Assembly (NCBI RefSeq): GCF_003596335.1
Contig: NZ_QZCH01000008.1
Location: 82,924-146,923, forward strand
DNA: 64,000 bases
Origin: Motilimonas pumila
GTDB lineage: Bacteria > Pseudomonadota > Gammaproteobacteria > Enterobacterales > CBDFNC01
Direction: 5' to 3'
The translations under genes were made by a program, and so were the position numbers. Below are positions 56,910 through 64,000 of this stretch, piece after piece. Within the stretch, counting starts at the first letter, position 1, and each line of letters begins with the position of its first letter. The notes beneath the pieces are model-generated. The model had not been told where the DNA came from. It ran no database searches and saw only the letters and a list, made by a program, of their open reading frames with translations.

Positions 56910-57515
56910 ATGAGTTTTACCACTTTGAAATCGTTACACCCAGCACGCACTATTGCCGTTATTTTAGCGGGTGGCCGCTCCAGCAGAATGGGGCAAGATA
57001 AGGCCTTATTACAACACCAGGGTGGAACCTTATTAAGCCGTACCTATCACTTACTCAGCCAACTGGGTTTTCAACAAGTGGTGGTCAGTGGCGATTACCC
57101 CGATTTTCCCCATATTAAAGATGCCAAGGGTCAACTGGGCCCCGTGGCTGGTATTGCCAGTTGTGTGAATGCCCTTGGTCAGCAATGTGAAAACATGCTG
57201 TTTGTGGCGGTAGACACGCCATTATTAACCGCACAGAGCTGTCTTGAATTGTTGCAGCATAATGCAGGGCAGGGCGTGTATTACCGCTCAAGCCTGCTAC
57301 CGGCATGCTTGGTGATGTCTGTGCAATTACCACATACATTAGACACGTTGATGCAGCCAAGGGCTGCAAAGCAACGCTCATTAAAACAACTTTTTCAAAC
57401 TTTGGGCTGTCGGCCAATCGCAGTGCCAGAGCGCTTAAGTCAGTCTTTATTAAATGCTAATACGCCAGAGCAATGGCGCGATATCTGCCAGTTGGCAGCT
57501 AAGGAAGAATCATGA
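56910..57515 (+). CDS. mobA: Molybdenum cofactor guanylyltransferase MobA
   Basis: Transfers GMP to molybdopterin to build the MGD cofactor NapA needs. It has 201 residues. The nucleotide-binding start is VILAGGRSSRMGQDKALL, followed by GPVAGIASCVNAL and the metal site VAVDTPLL. The start codon has no clear ribosome binding site but is the only suitable one. It heads the mobA-moaBCDE cluster and overlaps moaB by 4 bp. Confidence 0.93.
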   Translation: MSFTTLKSLHPARTIAVILAGGRSSRMGQDKALLQHQGGTLLSRTYHLLSQLGFQQVVVSGDYPDFPHIKDAKGQLGPVAGIASCVNALGQQCENMLFVAVDTPLLTAQSCLELLQHNAGQGVYYRSSLLPACLVMSVQLPHTLDTLMQPRAAKQRSLKQLFQTLGCRPIAVPERLSQSLLNANTPEQWRDICQLAAKEES

Positions 57516-58024
57516 GTCACGCAGTGAAAGAATTTGTACCCGCTAATATTGCCGTATTAACCGTGTCTGATACACGGACCGAAGAAACCGATACTTCAGG
57601 TCAATACTTGGTTGATGCTTTAAAAGCCGAAGGGCATCAGTTAATGGCCAAGGAAATCGTGATTGATGATAAATATAAAATTCGCGCCACCCTTTCCAAC
57701 TGGATTGCCGATGAAGCTATTAGCGTGGTGTTGGTAACGGGTGGTACCGGCTTTACCGCGCGAGATACCACGCCAGAAGCGGTAAAAGTGCTGTTTGATA
57801 AAGAGGTGGAAGGTTTTGGCGAACTGTTTCGTCAGATTTCTTATCAAGAAATTGGCACTTCTACTATCCAGAGTCGGGCGCTTGCTGGGTTTGCAAATCG
57901 CACCGTGGTGTTTTGTATGCCAGGCTCTACCAATGCCTGTAAGACGGCTTGGACTCATATTTTACAGCAACAGTTAGATTGCCGTCACAAGCCGTGTAAT
58001 TTTATGCCACACATTGGGGTATAA
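57512..58024 (+). CDS. moaB: MoaB molybdenum cofactor synthesis protein
   Basis: MoaB/MogA-type protein of 170 residues, which adenylylates molybdopterin or helps metal insertion. Family motifs are [33 protein letters not shown] and [12 protein letters not shown]. No separate mogA is in the window, so this may be the working MogA equivalent. It overlaps mobA by 4 bp. Confidence 0.93.
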   Translation: MSHAVKEFVPANIAVLTVSDTRTEETDTSGQYLVDALKAEGHQLMAKEIVIDDKYKIRATLSNWIADEAISVVLVTGGTGFTARDTTPEAVKVLFDKEVEGFGELFRQISYQEIGTSTIQSRALAGFANRTVVFCMPGSTNACKTAWTHILQQQLDCRHKPCNFMPHIGV

Positions 58025-58025
58025 C

Positions 58026-58508
58026 ATGAGTGAGTTAAGCCATATCAATCAGCAGGGCGACGCCCACATGGTGGATGTTAGCAATAAACAAGACACAGTG
58101 CGCCAAGCGATTGCTGAAAGCAGGGTGCAGATGAAACCAGAAACCTTAGCGCTGATTTTATCGGGTCAACACCATAAAGGTGATGTCTTTGCGACTGCTC
58201 GGATAGCGGGCATTATGGCGGCGAAAAAAACAGCCGACCTCATCCCCCTGTGTCACCCGTTGGCGTTAAGCAAAGTCGAAGTAGATATTAGCGTAGACCA
58301 GGCGAGCAGCGAAGTACGAATTGAAGCCTTGTGTAAGCTTGCGGGTAAAACAGGCGTAGAAATGGAAGCGTTGACGGCTGCGTCTGTGGCGGCACTGACC
58401 ATTTATGATATGTGTAAAGCGGTGCAAAAAGACATGGTTATTAGCCACACTCGGCTATTAGAGAAAACCGGTGGCAAGTCTGGCCACTTTAAGGGGCAAT
58501 ATGATTAA
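58026..58508 (+). CDS. moaC: Cyclic pyranopterin monophosphate synthase MoaC
   Basis: Works with MoaA to form cPMP. It has 160 residues. Signature segments: [24 protein letters not shown], [15 protein letters not shown] and the catalytic loop [15 protein letters not shown] 58026 directly follows the moaB stop. Its 3-prime end overlaps moaD by 8 bp. Confidence 0.95.
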   Translation: MSELSHINQQGDAHMVDVSNKQDTVRQAIAESRVQMKPETLALILSGQHHKGDVFATARIAGIMAAKKTADLIPLCHPLALSKVEVDISVDQASSEVRIEALCKLAGKTGVEMEALTAASVAALTIYDMCKAVQKDMVISHTRLLEKTGGKSGHFKGQYD

Positions 58509-58749
58509 GGTGTGCTTTTTTGCCAAATTGCGAGAGCAGTTTGAATGTGATGAATTGAGTTTAGAGGCCAATAACATTACACAGGTAAAAGACGTGATTA
58601 CACAATTAGTGACTTTACACCCAAGCTGGCAGAGTGAACTGAAGCAAAGCAAGTGCTTGGTGGCGGTGAACCACGCCATGGCAAAAGCTGATACTGCGGT
58701 CAATAGTGGTGATGAGGTAGCCTTTTTCCCACCAGTAACGGGGGGCTAA
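58501..58749 (+). CDS. moaD: Molybdopterin synthase small subunit MoaD
   Basis: Ubiquitin-like sulfur carrier of 82 residues. The C-terminus FFPPVTGG carries the Gly-Gly that is thiocarboxylated. I chose ATG 58501 inside the moaC end, since the longer frame from 58471 reads only moaC sequence. It is followed after 4 bp by moaE. Confidence 0.94.
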   Translation: MIKVCFFAKLREQFECDELSLEANNITQVKDVITQLVTLHPSWQSELKQSKCLVAVNHAMAKADTAVNSGDEVAFFPPVTGG

Positions 58750-58753
58750 TACG

Positions 58754-59203
58754 ATGATAAAAGTGCAACAGCAGGATTTTGATATTCAACATGAATATCA
58801 AGCGCTGGCGAAAGACAGTCAAGCCGGAGCTATTGTGACTTTTGTGGGATTAGTGCGGGACATGAACCTTGGTAAACAAGTGCAAGGTTTGGAGCTCGAA
58901 CACTATCCGGGTATGACAGAGCAAAGCTTGCGAACCATTGTGCAGCAAGCTAAAACACGCTGGCAGTTATTGCAGTGCCGGGTGATCCACCGCGTCGGCA
59001 AACTGGCCCTTAACGAACAAATTGTCTACGTTGGGGTGAGTAGCGCTCACCGAGGCGATGCCTTTGCGGCGTGTGAATTTATTATGGATTACCTTAAAAC
59101 GCAGGCTCCGTTTTGGAAAAAGGAGCATACCGATGAAGGGGCTAACTGGTTAGACGCGCGAGAAAGTGATGACCAAGCCGCAGAGCGTTGGCAGCAAGAA
59201 TAA
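58754..59203 (+). CDS. moaE: Molybdopterin synthase large subunit MoaE
   Basis: Catalytic subunit that moves sulfur from MoaD to cPMP, 149 residues. Motifs GAIVTFVGLVRDMN, LELEHYPGMTEQ and the active-site Lys stretch PFWKKEHTDEGANWLDAR are intact. It is the last gene of the cluster, closed by a terminator. Confidence 0.95.
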   Translation: MIKVQQQDFDIQHEYQALAKDSQAGAIVTFVGLVRDMNLGKQVQGLELEHYPGMTEQSLRTIVQQAKTRWQLLQCRVIHRVGKLALNEQIVYVGVSSAHRGDAFAACEFIMDYLKTQAPFWKKEHTDEGANWLDARESDDQAAERWQQE

Positions 59204-59225
59204 TTGTTAGTGTACATGGAGTTTA

Positions 59226-59253
59226 AAAGAGACCTCAACGGGGGTCTCTTTTT
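59226..59253. terminator. Terminator between moaE and moeA
   Basis: AAAGAGACC-TCAACGGG-GGTCTCTTT followed by T residues, with an A-run on the other side. It serves both convergent genes. Confidence 0.88.
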
Positions 59254-59272
59254 GGTTTTATGTACCGATAGC

Positions 59273-60505
59273 TTATTGCAGTAAATGGTCGTAAGGCTCT
59301 ATGGTCACCGTTTCACCGGCCGCAACCGCGCCTCTTTCTTGCTCTAATATGATAAAGCAGTTAGACGCACTCATTGAGCTAAATACGCCAGAGCCTTGTG
59401 CGCCAGTGCTGGCAACTTCAATCTGGCCTTGCGCATTGACGTGATAAATGCCGCGTTGAAAATCGGTACGCCCCGGCGATTTTTTAAATGCGGTTTGACT
59501 GATGGCTTGAAAACGCGCGGGGACCGCTGGCGTTTCTCCTGCCATTGCTCGCATAGTAGGGATGGCAAGCTGCACCAAGGTAACTAACGCCGACACTGGG
59601 TTGCCCGGCAAACCAAAGAAGACGCTGTGACTGAGCTTACCAAAAGCAAACGGTTTACCTGGCTTGATGGCCAGTTTCCAAAAGCCAATTTCCCCCAGTT
59701 CGTCTAATACTGTTTTGGTATAATCTGCTTCTCCTACCGAGACGCCGCCACTGGTGATAACAACGTCTGCTTCGTTGTTGGCTTGGTTAAACACCTTGCG
59801 CAAAGCGTCAAGATCATCAGGAATAATGCCATAGTCGATGATATTGACGTTAAAGTTTTGCAACACCGCGTGCAGACTGTATCGGTTGCTGTCGTAAATT
59901 TGTCCGTGTGCGAGGGGGGTGCCGACGGGCTTTAGTTCATCACCGGTAGAAAAAATTGCCACGCTTAGGGGGTGATAAACAGCCAAGGTGGCAATGCCAA
60001 GAGAAGCAATTAATGGAATGTCTCGCGGCGTTAAGCGTTTGCCTTGGTTTAGTACGGCTTGACCGAGTTGAATATCTTCCCCTAAACGGCGAATATGCTG
60101 GCCAACTTTAATACCGTGATTAAACGAAATACGGTCGCCGTTGGCGGTTACATTTTCTTGCATCTCTACCGTGTCTAAGGATGAAGGCACAGGCGCGCCG
60201 GTCATAATGCGAATGCACCCGCCCTGTGGGATGTTGCCTTCAAATGGCGTGCCGGCAAAAGCGGTGCCCACTAAGGTTAACGTGGTCTTTTCAGCCAGAT
60301 CAGCGGCGCGAAACGCGTAACCGTCCATTGCGGAGTTATCAAATGCGGGTACGTTGACAGGAGAGGTCACATCATTAGCCAAGATGGTTCCCAGTGCTTG
60401 CGGCGTGTCAACGTTTATCACAGCTTGCTGGTTACTGACGCTATTGAGCATTTCTTGTAGCGCTTGTTCAACCGGTTTTAACCCTGGGGTATCGCAACAT
60501 CCCAT
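59273..60505 (-). CDS. moeA: Molybdopterin molybdenumtransferase MoeA
   Basis: Inserts molybdate into adenylylated molybdopterin, 410 residues. Conserved blocks: VPAFDNSAMDGYAFRAADL, RIMTGAPVPSSLDTVEMQE, STGDELKPVG, SGGVSVGEADYTK and FGLPGNPVSALVT. moeB does not follow it. It is divergent from folE. Confidence 0.95.
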   Translation of the reverse strand: MGCCDTPGLKPVEQALQEMLNSVSNQQAVINVDTPQALGTILANDVTSPVNVPAFDNSAMDGYAFRAADLAEKTTLTLVGTAFAGTPFEGNIPQGGCIRIMTGAPVPSSLDTVEMQENVTANGDRISFNHGIKVGQHIRRLGEDIQLGQAVLNQGKRLTPRDIPLIASLGIATLAVYHPLSVAIFSTGDELKPVGTPLAHGQIYDSNRYSLHAVLQNFNVNIIDYGIIPDDLDALRKVFNQANNEADVVITSGGVSVGEADYTKTVLDELGEIGFWKLAIKPGKPFAFGKLSHSVFFGLPGNPVSALVTLVQLAIPTMRAMAGETPAVPARFQAISQTAFKKSPGRTDFQRGIYHVNAQGQIEVASTGAQGSGVFSSMSASNCFIILEQERGAVAAGETVTIEPYDHLLQ

Positions 60506-60714
60506 GCGATGAACTCCTTACAGTGAGAGAGTGAATAAAATCATAATAATCAGTCATATTATGAAGTTTAGGGCAATAATAATAGGTACCAAGGTCAAAC
60601 TATGGCGGGTTGGTGCAATGAATGGCAATTTTACGGAAATCTCCGGTTTAAATATTGCATTTTGAGCAAAAAACCTCTAAATATGGCCGCGATAATGAAA
60701 ACAAGGAAACAGGC

Positions 60715-61386
60715 ATGGCCCAAGGCACAGAGGTAGCGAACCCTAACCCCGCCGCGAACATTGTTCGCCAAGCACTTATCGCCCGAGGATTAGAAACCCC
60801 TGTGGTTGAAAATGGCTTAGACAATACGCAGAAAAGGCAGCAAATTGAGCAACACTTTGAGCAAATAATGCAAGTGCTTGGCCTTGACCTGAGCGATGAC
60901 AGTTTAATGGACACGCCCAGACGTATTGGCAAAATGTACGTTGATGAAATCTTTTCAGGTTTAGATTACGCCCAGTTTCCCAAAATAACCGTTATCGAAA
61001 ATAAAATGAAACTCGATGAAATGGTGAAAGTGGCTGATATCTGTTTGACCAGCACTTGTGAGCACCACTTTGTCACCATCGACGGCAGCGCCACAGTGGC
61101 TTACATTCCGAAAACCAAAATCATTGGCTTGTCTAAAATCAATCGCATTGTGGGCTTTTTTGCGCGCCGACCGCAAGTGCAAGAGCGCCTAACGCAACAA
61201 GTGTTATGTGCTTTACAAGCGCTATTGGAAACAGACAACGTGGCAGTGTCGATAGACGCCGTGCACTATTGCGTTAAAGCCCGCGGCGTACAAGATGAGT
61301 CGAGCCATACCCGCACTACCGCATTGGGTGGTAACTTTAAGAGCAAACCAGAGACGCGCCAAGAGTTTCTACAAGGCTTGAAATAA
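60715..61386 (+). CDS. folE: GTP cyclohydrolase I FolE
   Basis: First enzyme of tetrahydrofolate synthesis, 223 residues. Zinc-site motif [13 protein letters not shown], then [26 protein letters not shown] and the Cys-containing [13 protein letters not shown] 60715 has AAGGA upstream, unlike the frame start at 60655. Its stop shares a base with the next gene. Confidence 0.95.
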   Translation: MAQGTEVANPNPAANIVRQALIARGLETPVVENGLDNTQKRQQIEQHFEQIMQVLGLDLSDDSLMDTPRRIGKMYVDEIFSGLDYAQFPKITVIENKMKLDEMVKVADICLTSTCEHHFVTIDGSATVAYIPKTKIIGLSKINRIVGFFARRPQVQERLTQQVLCALQALLETDNVAVSIDAVHYCVKARGVQDESSHTRTTALGGNFKSKPETRQEFLQGLK

Positions 61387-61667
61387 TGGCTCGCAAAGCG
61401 CCCAGAGTTGAGATTCATTATTGTAATCTTTGTCGCTGGTTATTACGTGCCAGTTGGATGTCACAAGAGCTGCTATCAACCTTCGCTGACGATCTTGGTG
61501 AAGTGGCATTGTGCCCGGGTGAGAAGGGCCAATTTCAAATAATGGTAGATAACCGTTTGATTTGGTGTCGCGTCAAAGATGGTGGCTTTCCTGAAGCCAA
61601 ACAGCTGAAACAACGTGTGCGAGACCAACTTTTTCCAGCGCGAGATTTAGGCCATATCGATCAATAA
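61386..61667 (+). CDS. SelW/Rdx-family thioredoxin-fold protein, cysteine form
   Basis: A protein of 93 residues. The N-terminal CxxC sits in VEIHYCNLCRWLLRASWMSQELLSTF, the pattern of the SelT/SelW/SelH family, with Cys where the animal proteins have selenocysteine. The C-terminal block DGGFPEAKQLKQRVRDQL is also typical. The start overlaps the folE stop (TAATG), so the two are co-translated. Function is unknown beyond probable thiol redox chemistry. Confidence 0.88.
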   Translation: MARKAPRVEIHYCNLCRWLLRASWMSQELLSTFADDLGEVALCPGEKGQFQIMVDNRLIWCRVKDGGFPEAKQLKQRVRDQLFPARDLGHIDQ

Positions 61668-61799
61668 ACTCGCTGTGAAGTAATAGCCTGAACCCTGCCT
61701 GAATGTGAGCTCAATAAAGGCCTGCTATGGGTTAATGGCTATTGCTGCGAGGGAGTATTTTTGACTATAATTTATTCAGTTCACCCTGCTGGAGATTAT

Positions 61800-62489
61800 A
61801 TGCAAGTCGCTTCTCAACCTTTGTTTCAACCAACCTCTTTTTTGCAGCAACAAAAGCAAAAGCAGGAAGAAGAAACAGAAAAGCTCTCGAGTGGACAGCG
61901 CATTAACTCTGCAGCCGATGATCCAGCCGGTTTTGCCATCGCGCAGCGTTTAACGTCGCAAATCAATCAATCCAATCAGCTTTATGCCAATGAAGTGTAT
62001 AACCAGTCTGTTGCGGGCATTGAAAGCAGCGGCTTGGCAAATACTGGCCAATCTGTGATGCAACTGAATGAGTTGGTGTTACAAAGTGGCAATGGCGCAT
62101 ACAGCTCTGACGATATAGCTGCCTTGCAAGGTGAGATTGACGAAATTGTTGAAGGCTTAGATAGCGCTCAGGCGCTTGGGCTAGACCAAATAGATTTGGT
62201 GGGAAAAAGCTTAGATGACAATTTACAAATTTTGAGCGATGCTCAAGACCAGGTGTTATCTGATTTAACCGACTTGGGCGCACAAATAAACGGCTCAACC
62301 GCATACCAAAGCCAGTTAAACTCCGCCATGATAAACCAATCTGCTGCGCGCTCGCGCATTCTTGACACCGATTATGCGGCCAGTAGTTCTGGTTTAGCTA
62401 ATGCCGACGTATTACTGCAAGCTGCTGCCAAAATGAAGCAAGAAAAAGAAGAACAAGAAGCGAAAGCAGTCAACGGCATACTTGGATAA
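61800..62489 (+). CDS. Short orphan flagellin-like protein
   Basis: A protein of 229 residues. A flagellin N-terminal D1 segment (EKLSSGQRINSAADDPAGFAIAQRLTSQINQ) and a C-terminal D0/D1 segment (SAARSRILDTDYAASSSGLANADVLLQAA) are joined with little between them. The usual first ~20 residues (start of D0) are replaced by QVASQPLFQPTSFLQQQKQKQEEE, and the tail lacks the normal QANQ-LALLR end, ending in a charged coil. ATG 61800 has GGAG upstream. No other flagellar gene is near. A real but diverged flagellin relative, possibly not a filament subunit. Confidence 0.8.
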   Translation: MQVASQPLFQPTSFLQQQKQKQEEETEKLSSGQRINSAADDPAGFAIAQRLTSQINQSNQLYANEVYNQSVAGIESSGLANTGQSVMQLNELVLQSGNGAYSSDDIAALQGEIDEIVEGLDSAQALGLDQIDLVGKSLDDNLQILSDAQDQVLSDLTDLGAQINGSTAYQSQLNSAMINQSAARSRILDTDYAASSSGLANADVLLQAAAKMKQEKEEQEAKAVNGILG

Positions 62490-62688
62490 AAGGCGCTTGC
62501 TCGGTATAAGCCAACCCAAGCGACATCTTTAAAAAAAGGCTGATTGATGGTTCCTTAGAGAACGCGTACCACTTCAACCCTGCTTATGATGTCTGCATTG
62601 GGCTTGATAGATTAACGGGTACCTGCGCGACAAGCCATTTCAGTGCTTCTCTACTACTCACTTCGCCACATTTCCCTTTATCGAAGAG

Positions 62689-62713
62689 TACTGTCTAAAT
62701 AAACAGTTATAAT
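62689..62713 (+). promoter_or_regulatory. LexA box next to a TATAAT -10
   Basis: TACTGT-CTAAATAA-ACAGTT fits the LexA box CTGT-N8-ACAG. TATAAT (62708-62713) touches its right side. No good -35 is seen. The downstream transcript starts with a hairpin and a 9-codon ORF (ATG 62768). Confidence 0.45.
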
Positions 62714-62826
62714 GTAAAAGGGCTACTCTACCGCGTTATTCGAGAAATAAAAAGGCTCGAATAATACATGCTCATACACCAAGTTACTGAAAAGTAATAA
62801 GTTATCTTATGCTCTTTTGTTTTTAA

Positions 62827-62989
62827 CGAGAATCCTATTCTCGCTAAAACCGGATTCTCGCTTTCCCCGAAAAAATTTTATGTATTCGTTTGTAGCGACT
62901 AACCTAAACTGTTAAATTTATATGATTTTTTAGTCAATAGTTGTGAGGGTTCTGGGTGACGCAATGCGTGTATAAACAGAATTCTCGCT
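62827..62989. repeat. ATTCTCGCT repeats
   Basis: Direct copies at 62837-62845, 62854-62862 and 62981-62989; an inverted partial copy (CGAGAAT) at 62827-62833 makes a hairpin with the first. Confidence 0.6.
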
Positions 62990-63242
62990 AATAAGCTGTT
63001 AGAAGGCGGGGCGCATTTTAGGGTTTCGAGTGCCGCATCAACACCATTTTTGTTGTCAGCTGGCTCAATATTGCGGCAATGAAGTTGAGAGAGTGCAAAA
63101 GCAATCGTCTTACTTCAGTGGCTCACCGCTTTAACCCTTTCTGTTTGTTCAGTACCTCACTGTAGCGGTGTCTTTAGGTTTTACTAAAGAAAGCATTGAG
63201 TTAGAGTATAAAGTTATTTGGGAAGGTGGTGTAAGTCCGCCA

Positions 63243-63345
63243 TTCTAACAAGGTTTTCAAGTCGGACTCGTGATACAGCTTGCTCGGTTCCACTTCGTTT
63301 CACATTTTAGCAAGCTGTAACTCGCCGCTTAAAACGGCGTTATGC
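63243..63345 (+). repeat. Integron attC site 1 (Vibrio-like)
   Basis: The outer arms TAAC-AAGG-TTTT-CAAG and its partner CGCTTAAAACGGCGTTA pair imperfectly, as in attC. A perfect 11-bp inner stem is made by TACAGCTTGCT (63274-63284) and AGCAAGCTGTA (63309-63319). The right core is GTTATGC (63339-63345), cut after the G at 63339 in the known reaction. The overall form resembles the V. cholerae VCR. Confidence 0.8.
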
Positions 63346-63357
63346 GTAAGGCTTTAT

Positions 63358-63690
63358 ATGAATAAATTTTTGTTAACTATTTTTACAGTTTTATCGTCCA
63401 ATGTATTTGCAGATGGTGACTTTCGCGCACTTGAGGGGGATTATGCTGTAACTGGCGCCTATACAAGTGATATAGGAAGTAGTCACCTTAGAATTGTGTT
63501 AAATGGGGAACCTGCGAAGGATTTGTACTTAGCTATGGATACTGAAGTGTTCATTGATGAATGTACTGAAACAGAATCGAAAACTGTAGGTAAAATGCAG
63601 TGCTTCTTTTATAAAGAAAATAAGAGCTACGAATGTAATTTTGCAATAAATTTAGATAAGCAAACGATTGAACATGGAATCCCGTGTTAA
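63358..63690 (+). CDS. Cassette gene: small secreted cysteine-containing protein, unknown function
   Basis: A protein of 110 residues. The Sec signal peptide is MNKFLLTIFTVLSSNVFA; the mature part is about 92 residues, acidic and beta-rich in outlook, with four Cys (DEC, MQC, YEC, and the last residue of the protein) that could form two disulfides. ATG 63358 has TAAGG upstream and lies 12 bases after the attC 1 core; the stop is 5 bases before the attC 2 core. This is exactly a promoterless one-gene cassette. Base composition is AT-rich compared with the neighbouring genes. No family recognised. Confidence 0.75.
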   Translation: MNKFLLTIFTVLSSNVFADGDFRALEGDYAVTGAYTSDIGSSHLRIVLNGEPAKDLYLAMDTEVFIDECTETESKTVGKMQCFFYKENKSYECNFAINLDKQTIEHGIPC

Positions 63691-63694
63691 TTAC

Positions 63695-63793
63695 GCATAA
63701 CAAGTCGTTTAAACGGACGTGCAACAGTTGGCTCGCGCTCGTTCCTCGCACATTTTAGCCAACTATTTCACGCCGCTTAACGAGGCGCTGACG
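63695..63793 (+). repeat. Integron attC site 2, right core damaged
   Basis: Left core GCATAAC (63695-63701) is the exact complement of the attC 1 right core. The arms AAGTCGTTTAA and CGCTTAACGAGGCG pair, and the inner stem is AGTTGGCT / AGCCAACT. The right end reads GCGCTGACG where GCGTTATGC is expected. It shares CACATTTTAGC and CGCCGCTTAA blocks with attC 1. Confidence 0.7.
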
Positions 63794-63800
63794 GATCCCC

Positions 63801-64000
63801 TCATAATTTCCCCAGTCCAGCGTTGTGCGTGAGCCGTTGATATTCCAGTATTGCCCATTGATATTGGGACTCGTAAATTTGATACCGCCTATGGCTCCGA
63901 ACTTCCCTTCCTAAGCGGGGTATGGAAAGCACTCTGCGATGTTTTATTGTGTTGGCTTGAAAGTCAAAATGCCACTTCGCTTGTACCGCAACGAGTCCAT
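63801..64000 (-). other. Possible partial ORF at the right edge
   Basis: A minus-strand frame is open from the window edge to a TGA at 63801-63803 (about 66 codons; ends near ILEYQRLTHNAGLGKL). It could be a reverse-oriented cassette gene or part of an inserted element, or chance. No family recognised. Confidence 0.25.

Larger units (their letters stand above)
62490..63242. other. Gene-poor stretch before the attC sites
   Basis: About 750 bp with no convincing gene. It holds a LexA-box/TATAAT promoter candidate (62689-62713), a hairpin around AAAAAGG (62737-62765), three ATTCTCGCT copies, and a GTTAGAA (62998-63004) resembling an integron core site. A short frame (63168-63248) ends with its TAA inside the first attC, as cassette genes often do, but has an in-frame stop just upstream and may be a remnant. 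Confidence 0.5.

Noticed and set aside
61668..61799. Sigma-28 or sigma-54 promoter before the flagellin-like gene
   Set aside because: TAAA and GGCTATTG are present but at the wrong spacing, and no GG-N10-GC element fits.
62510..62698. Open frame of about 62 codons before the LexA box, reading like protein (DIFKKRLIDGSLENAYHF)
   Set aside because: It has no ATG, GTG or TTG start in frame and no ribosome binding site; an open run of this length is expected by chance in several places.
63168..63248. Short frame ending inside attC 1 (VSLGFTKESIELEYKVIW)
   Set aside because: Only 26 codons from a GTG without a ribosome site and an in-frame stop close upstream; kept only as a possible remnant in the spacer entry.

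Overview
The window is a stretch of chromosome from a marine-type gammaproteobacterium, somewhere in the broad Vibrionales/Alteromonadales neighbourhood. The basis is the chitin-oligosaccharide operon with a ChiS-like regulator, a periplasmic nitrate reductase operon with a NarQ/NarP-type two-component pair, a type IV minor-pilin operon, the split bioA/bioBFCD layout and Vibrio-like integron attC sites near the right edge. No rRNA, tRNA, CRISPR or complete transposase was seen. I cannot name the species from sequence alone.

Left part (1-12.6 kb): a signal peptide peptidase A gene cut by the window edge, a YdjA-type nitroreductase, asnS, a small membrane protein, the divergent biotin genes bioA / bioBFCD around a BirA-type operator, a SulP/STAS anion transporter and the membrane protease htpX. 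Next (12.7-17.6 kb) is a lipoprotein solute-binding protein overlapping a PAS-GGDEF-EAL receptor gene, with no ABC transporter beside it, followed by a secreted beta-helix protein. From 17.7 to 20.4 kb lie a TVP38-type membrane domain fused to a flavin disulfide oxidoreductase and an AhpD-like protein. tamA-tamB and ggt follow.

Chitin block (28.1-41.6 kb, all minus strand): chiS, then the chitobiose-binding protein, two permeases, two ATPases, a GH9 enzyme and a GH20 hexosaminidase. Both hydrolases lack signal peptides, so oligosaccharides are probably imported intact and cut in the cytosol. The 450 bp between chiS and the binding-protein gene holds two CRP-like sites and an inverted repeat. 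Stem-loops separate the binding-protein gene from the permeases and GH9 from GH20.

Pilin and nitrate block (41.7-60.5 kb): an M50-like membrane protein, a five-gene minor-pilin operon (pilE, fimT, pilV, pilW and a very large pilX-like gene, without pilY1), a Nif3-family gene, ybhK, narQP-like regulators, moaA, napFDABC, mobA-moaBCDE and moeA. Molybdenum-cofactor synthesis, the Mo enzyme and a nitrate-type sensor are therefore linked. The moaA leader is structured and may be a Moco riboswitch.

Right end (60.7-64 kb): folE overlapping a SelW-like gene, a short orphan flagellin-like gene, then a gene-poor, accessory-looking stretch. That stretch holds a LexA-box promoter candidate, repeated ATTCTCGCT motifs and two attC sites flanking a cassette that encodes a small secreted cysteine-rich protein of unknown function. 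No integron integrase is in the window. This is the part most likely to hold undescribed material.
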